Positions 44,539 through 46,571 of a DNA stretch of 46,571 bases are shown here, piece by piece. Numbering within the stretch: position 1 is the first letter of the stretch; every line of letters starts with the position of its first letter. The notes under the pieces were generated by a model, which did no database searches, was not told the DNA's origin, and saw only the letters and a list, made by a program, of their open reading frames with translations. The stretch is taken from assembly GCF_000379805.1 (NCBI RefSeq), contig NZ_KB903532.1:281107-327677 (forward strand), in the 5' to 3' direction. A program made the position numbers and the translations under genes. Source of the stretch: Lewinella cohaerens DSM 23179. Its GTDB lineage: Bacteria; Bacteroidota; Bacteroidia; Chitinophagales; Saprospiraceae.

Positions 44539-44575
44539 ACAATTGTATTGCGCAAAAAATAAATCGAGTGCTGTC

Positions 44576-44601
44576 TTTACGAATGAACGTTCGTTCGTAA
44601 A
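44576..44601. promoter_or_regulatory. TetR-type operator overlapping the paaE promoter
   Basis: The two half-sites TTTACGAATGAAC (44576-44588) and GTTCGTTCGTAAA (44589-44601) form a 26-base palindrome with a single mismatch pair. It lies 38-63 bases upstream of the paaE start. A -7-like octamer (TACCTTTA on the minus strand, 44598-44605, 7 of 8 matches) overlaps one edge, so repressor bound here would cover the promoter and start site. Confidence 0.8.
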
Positions 44602-44607
44602 GGTAAT

Positions 44608-44647
44608 AAAAAAATGCCTTGCACCTTTTAAAAAAGATGCAAGGCAT
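44608..44647 (-). terminator. Terminator of rpsT
   Basis: ATGCCTTGCA (44614-44623) pairs with TGCAAGGCAT (44638-44647), a perfect 10-bp stem with a 14-base loop. On the minus strand it is followed by TTTTTTTATT. It ends only three bases from the -7-like element of paaE, so the two units abut closely. Confidence 0.9.
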
Positions 44648-44679
44648 GCCTAAAAAGAAAAGCACTGAATGCCTAAGGC

Positions 44680-44934
44680 TTAGCCCAGGCTATTAACATG
44701 CTTTGTTAAGCTGCTTTTCAGGTTGGATGCTTTGTTCGCATGCCAAGTGTTACGTTTTGCCAGACGGTCGATCATGCTCACAACCTTGGGGAGGAAGGTG
44801 CTTGCTTCGGTTGAATCTTCCATCTCACGTAGCTTGGAAATTGCTGAACGTGCAGATTTTTTGTAGTAACGATTTTCCAAACGCTTCTTTGCGTCTTGAC
44901 GGATACGTTTCTTAGCTGATTTATGATGTGCCAT
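44680..44934 (-). CDS. rpsT: 30S ribosomal protein S20
   Basis: 84 residues, very basic and helical, the normal S20 length. It starts MAHHKSAKKRIRQDAKKRLE and continues NRYYKKSARSAISKLREMED and LAKRNTWHANKASNLKSSLT, the standard S20 pattern. S20 binds 16S rRNA early in 30S assembly. It has its own promoter (44981-44988) and terminator, so it is monocistronic. Confidence 0.97.
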   Translation of the reverse strand: MAHHKSAKKRIRQDAKKRLENRYYKKSARSAISKLREMEDSTEASTFLPKVVSMIDRLAKRNTWHANKASNLKSSLTKHVNSLG

Positions 44935-44980
44935 ACGCTTAATTGCGAATTTTAGTCTATGCTTTTATTTTTTCGGTTGG

Positions 44981-44988
44981 CAAAGGTA
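44981..44988 (-). promoter_or_regulatory. rpsT promoter -7 element
   Basis: TACCTTTG on the minus strand is an exact TAnnTTTG match and the same octamer as used by pdxJ and sucC. The leader would be about 40 bases. Confidence 0.6.
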
Positions 44989-45120
44989 ATATTATTCATC
45001 AGAAGATGAAAGACTTTTGACCTTTTTTTTCTAAAAACGTTAATGAGGGTAACATTTTGCGGCTTTACCGTATCTTACTGCTATAATTACACACCTTAAT
45101 TGTAACGATTAATCAGCATT

Positions 45121-45846
45121 ATGAGAAAAGCTATTCTTCCCACTTTCCTTTTTCTGTTTTTTACGACCATCGCTTCTGCACAAATATGGTTGGAACTGGG
45201 CCCTAAGGCGAGTTTTGGCCCAGCTGGCTACTACAACTCTACTTTAGCCAGTGATAATCAACATGACTATAGTCTTAATTTAGCCTATAGCTACGGAGGT
45301 ACTGTCGGGCTAAACATTGGAGATCATCACGGGTTAAATTTTGAAATAATGAGAGCAACATTTTTTCAAAATATTACTTATCGCCCGAGTACAGACGAAT
45401 CTTTTCGTAACAATCTAGAGTGGGAAGTGTACGATTACTATGGCCTTTATCGCTTTTACCCCCAATCAGGTGTGTATATAGAAGGTGGTGCCAAGTATAC
45501 TTCTATAACAGAACTCACCCAAACTTCGGGCATCAAACCTGTGTCCGTAGAAGGGAAATATGAAGACAGTTACATCTCAGGTGTCTTGGGCCTTGGGGCT
45601 TTCCTTTCTGGATCAGAGGCAATGGTATTCAAAGCTGGTCTACGTGTAGAGTATGGCCTGACTGATTTTGTAACGCCACAAGGCATGACAAATGGTTACC
45701 CTTCGATTGATAGCAACCTTGCCGACCAAGGGAATACTGTTCCTTATCGCATCAGCTTTGGCTTGGAGCTCTCTTTTGGTGTGGGCGGCGTTGCCAAAGG
45801 AGCTTGTGGCCGTCGTGGATTTATGCTCGGAACACAATATCGGTAG
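45121..45846 (+). CDS. Outer-membrane beta-barrel-like protein
   Basis: 241 residues. Signal peptide MRKAILPTFLFLFFTTIASA, cleaved near residue 20. The mature part has amphipathic strands with frequent Gly and Tyr: SLNLAYSYGGTVGLNIGDHH, EWEVYDYYGLYRFYPQSGVY, GVLGLGAFLSGSEAMVFKAG and ISFGLELSFGVGG. An outer-membrane barrel is the best guess. The last 20 residues after the final strand (AKGACGRRGFMLGTQYR) are not barrel-like. I recognise no specific family. It is divergent from rpsT. Confidence 0.75.
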   Translation: MRKAILPTFLFLFFTTIASAQIWLELGPKASFGPAGYYNSTLASDNQHDYSLNLAYSYGGTVGLNIGDHHGLNFEIMRATFFQNITYRPSTDESFRNNLEWEVYDYYGLYRFYPQSGVYIEGGAKYTSITELTQTSGIKPVSVEGKYEDSYISGVLGLGAFLSGSEAMVFKAGLRVEYGLTDFVTPQGMTNGYPSIDSNLADQGNTVPYRISFGLELSFGVGGVAKGACGRRGFMLGTQYR

Positions 45847-45894
45847 GCTTAGCTATTTGACAAGCCTTTGTAATATCGTTTTAAATTCCCGAAG

Positions 45895-46571
45895 TTATTT
45901 GATGATCAATAGGGTATTATTTAGTCGTTGCCTATTTTCGTTTAGGAACACTAATTGGTAAGTGCCAGCTGTTAAGCCAGTGGTATCTAAGCGATAAAAA
46001 GGGGTATTGATTTCTTGTTGATTAACCAACTGCCCTAAGATGTTGAAAAGCAGTATAGTGCTTTTTTCTGGTCCTGTAATTTGCACAGGTTGTCCACTTA
46101 ATACCGGATTAGGGTAGAAGTGAAATGGAGTTGGCTGGTCGCTTTCAAGAGTGCTGACTGGGCCAATAAAAGTATTAATGCCAAACCATAGGGTTTCGTA
46201 TTGGTATTGATCTAAGAGAATAGGAAAATGGCCTTGACTATTTGGTAATACTAGGATAGAGTCCGTAGGTGTGGCATAAACATCTAAAGGGTAAAGTTTT
46301 ATATAATCGGCATTTAATGCCATCTCTATTGCCACCTGTAGTGGTTTTTGTTCCGTCGGTGCGTTACCCCAATTGTTGTGAATGGTATTGGTGCCATTCC
46401 AAGTCATGTTTGTGTTTTGCTGGGCAGCAGTTAAGGTGATTAAAGATTTTTTAGCTTCAGGTAGTGGTTGATCATCAAGACTGATCCATTGCAAAGTCCC
46501 AAAGTCATTGCCAGAATTTATGGTCAAGGCATCCAATGTCATATCTGTGGCGGTAGAAAAGAAACCTGTAA
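45895..46571 (-). CDS. T9SS-secreted protein, C-terminal part (5' truncated at the window edge)
   Basis: The frame stays open to the right edge, so the apparent internal Met at 46542 is not a reliable start; 225 residues are visible. A beta-rich part (ALTINSGNDFGTLQWISLDD, NMTWNGTNTIHNNWGNAPTE, DYIKLYPLDVYATPTDSILV) precedes a T9SS type A sorting domain (FYPNPVLSGQPVQITGPEKS, NILGQLVNQQEI, LTAGTYQLVFLNE, TLLIIK). No catalytic motif is seen in the visible part. It converges with the barrel gene at 45121. Confidence 0.82.
   Translation of the reverse strand, partial: TGFFSTATDMTLDALTINSGNDFGTLQWISLDDQPLPEAKKSLITLTAAQQNTNMTWNGTNTIHNNWGNAPTEQKPLQVAIEMALNADYIKLYPLDVYATPTDSILVLPNSQGHFPILLDQYQYETLWFGINTFIGPVSTLESDQPTPFHFYPNPVLSGQPVQITGPEKSTILLFNILGQLVNQQEINTPFYRLDTTGLTAGTYQLVFLNENRQRLNNTLLIIK

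Overview
The window comes from a gliding-type or otherwise T9SS-bearing member of the Bacteroidota, most likely Saprospiria (Lewinella-like). The evidence is seven separate type IX secretion C-terminal sorting domains, a SusC/SusD pair, large PKD-repeat proteins, Bacteroidota-type promoters (TAnnTTTG at -7, several with TTG near -33) and moderate GC content. No rRNA, tRNA, CRISPR array or prophage was seen.

Layout. 1-2839: the end of a T9SS cargo gene, a REP-type repeat cluster around a REP-associated tyrosine transposase (RAYT), and an arylsulfotransferase-like T9SS protein. 2862-8861: a minus-strand SusC-SusD-lipoprotein uptake operon with its own terminator. 9168-9912: pdxJ with a promoter. 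10079-16702: a 2207-residue secreted metalloprotease carrying 19 PKD domains. 17000-22190: small envelope genes, a NadR-type kinase paired with an OmpA lipoprotein, and a TonB-dependent receptor. 22621-28200: two T9SS proteins, a Cys-rich lipoprotein, a 66-residue secreted product and a helical-repeat protein. 28593-34356: a DUF983 protein, a glucose/sorbosone dehydrogenase-like T9SS protein followed closely by a rhomboid protease, and an amidase. 34451-37117: two divergent lipoprotein paralogues in tandem. 37235-46571: housekeeping genes (sucC, an ECF sigma factor, a TRIC channel, tatC, rpsT), paaE with its TetR regulator and a clear palindromic operator, a beta-barrel gene, and a truncated T9SS gene at the right edge.

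How the genes work together. The main theme is the cell surface. SusC/SusD and a second TonB receptor import material; T9SS cargo proteins (protease, dehydrogenase, ASST-like, FN3 and PKD proteins) act outside the cell; lipoproteins and OmpA anchor the envelope. The central-metabolism genes are ordinary. The most noteworthy items are the RAYT/REP unit whose repeats supply stop codons to two genes, a dispersed hairpin repeat with compensatory stem changes, the strict A/B alternation of one-cysteine PKD domains in the giant protease, and the paaE/TetR operator that overlaps the paaE promoter. I did not find a clear, wholly new multi-gene system.
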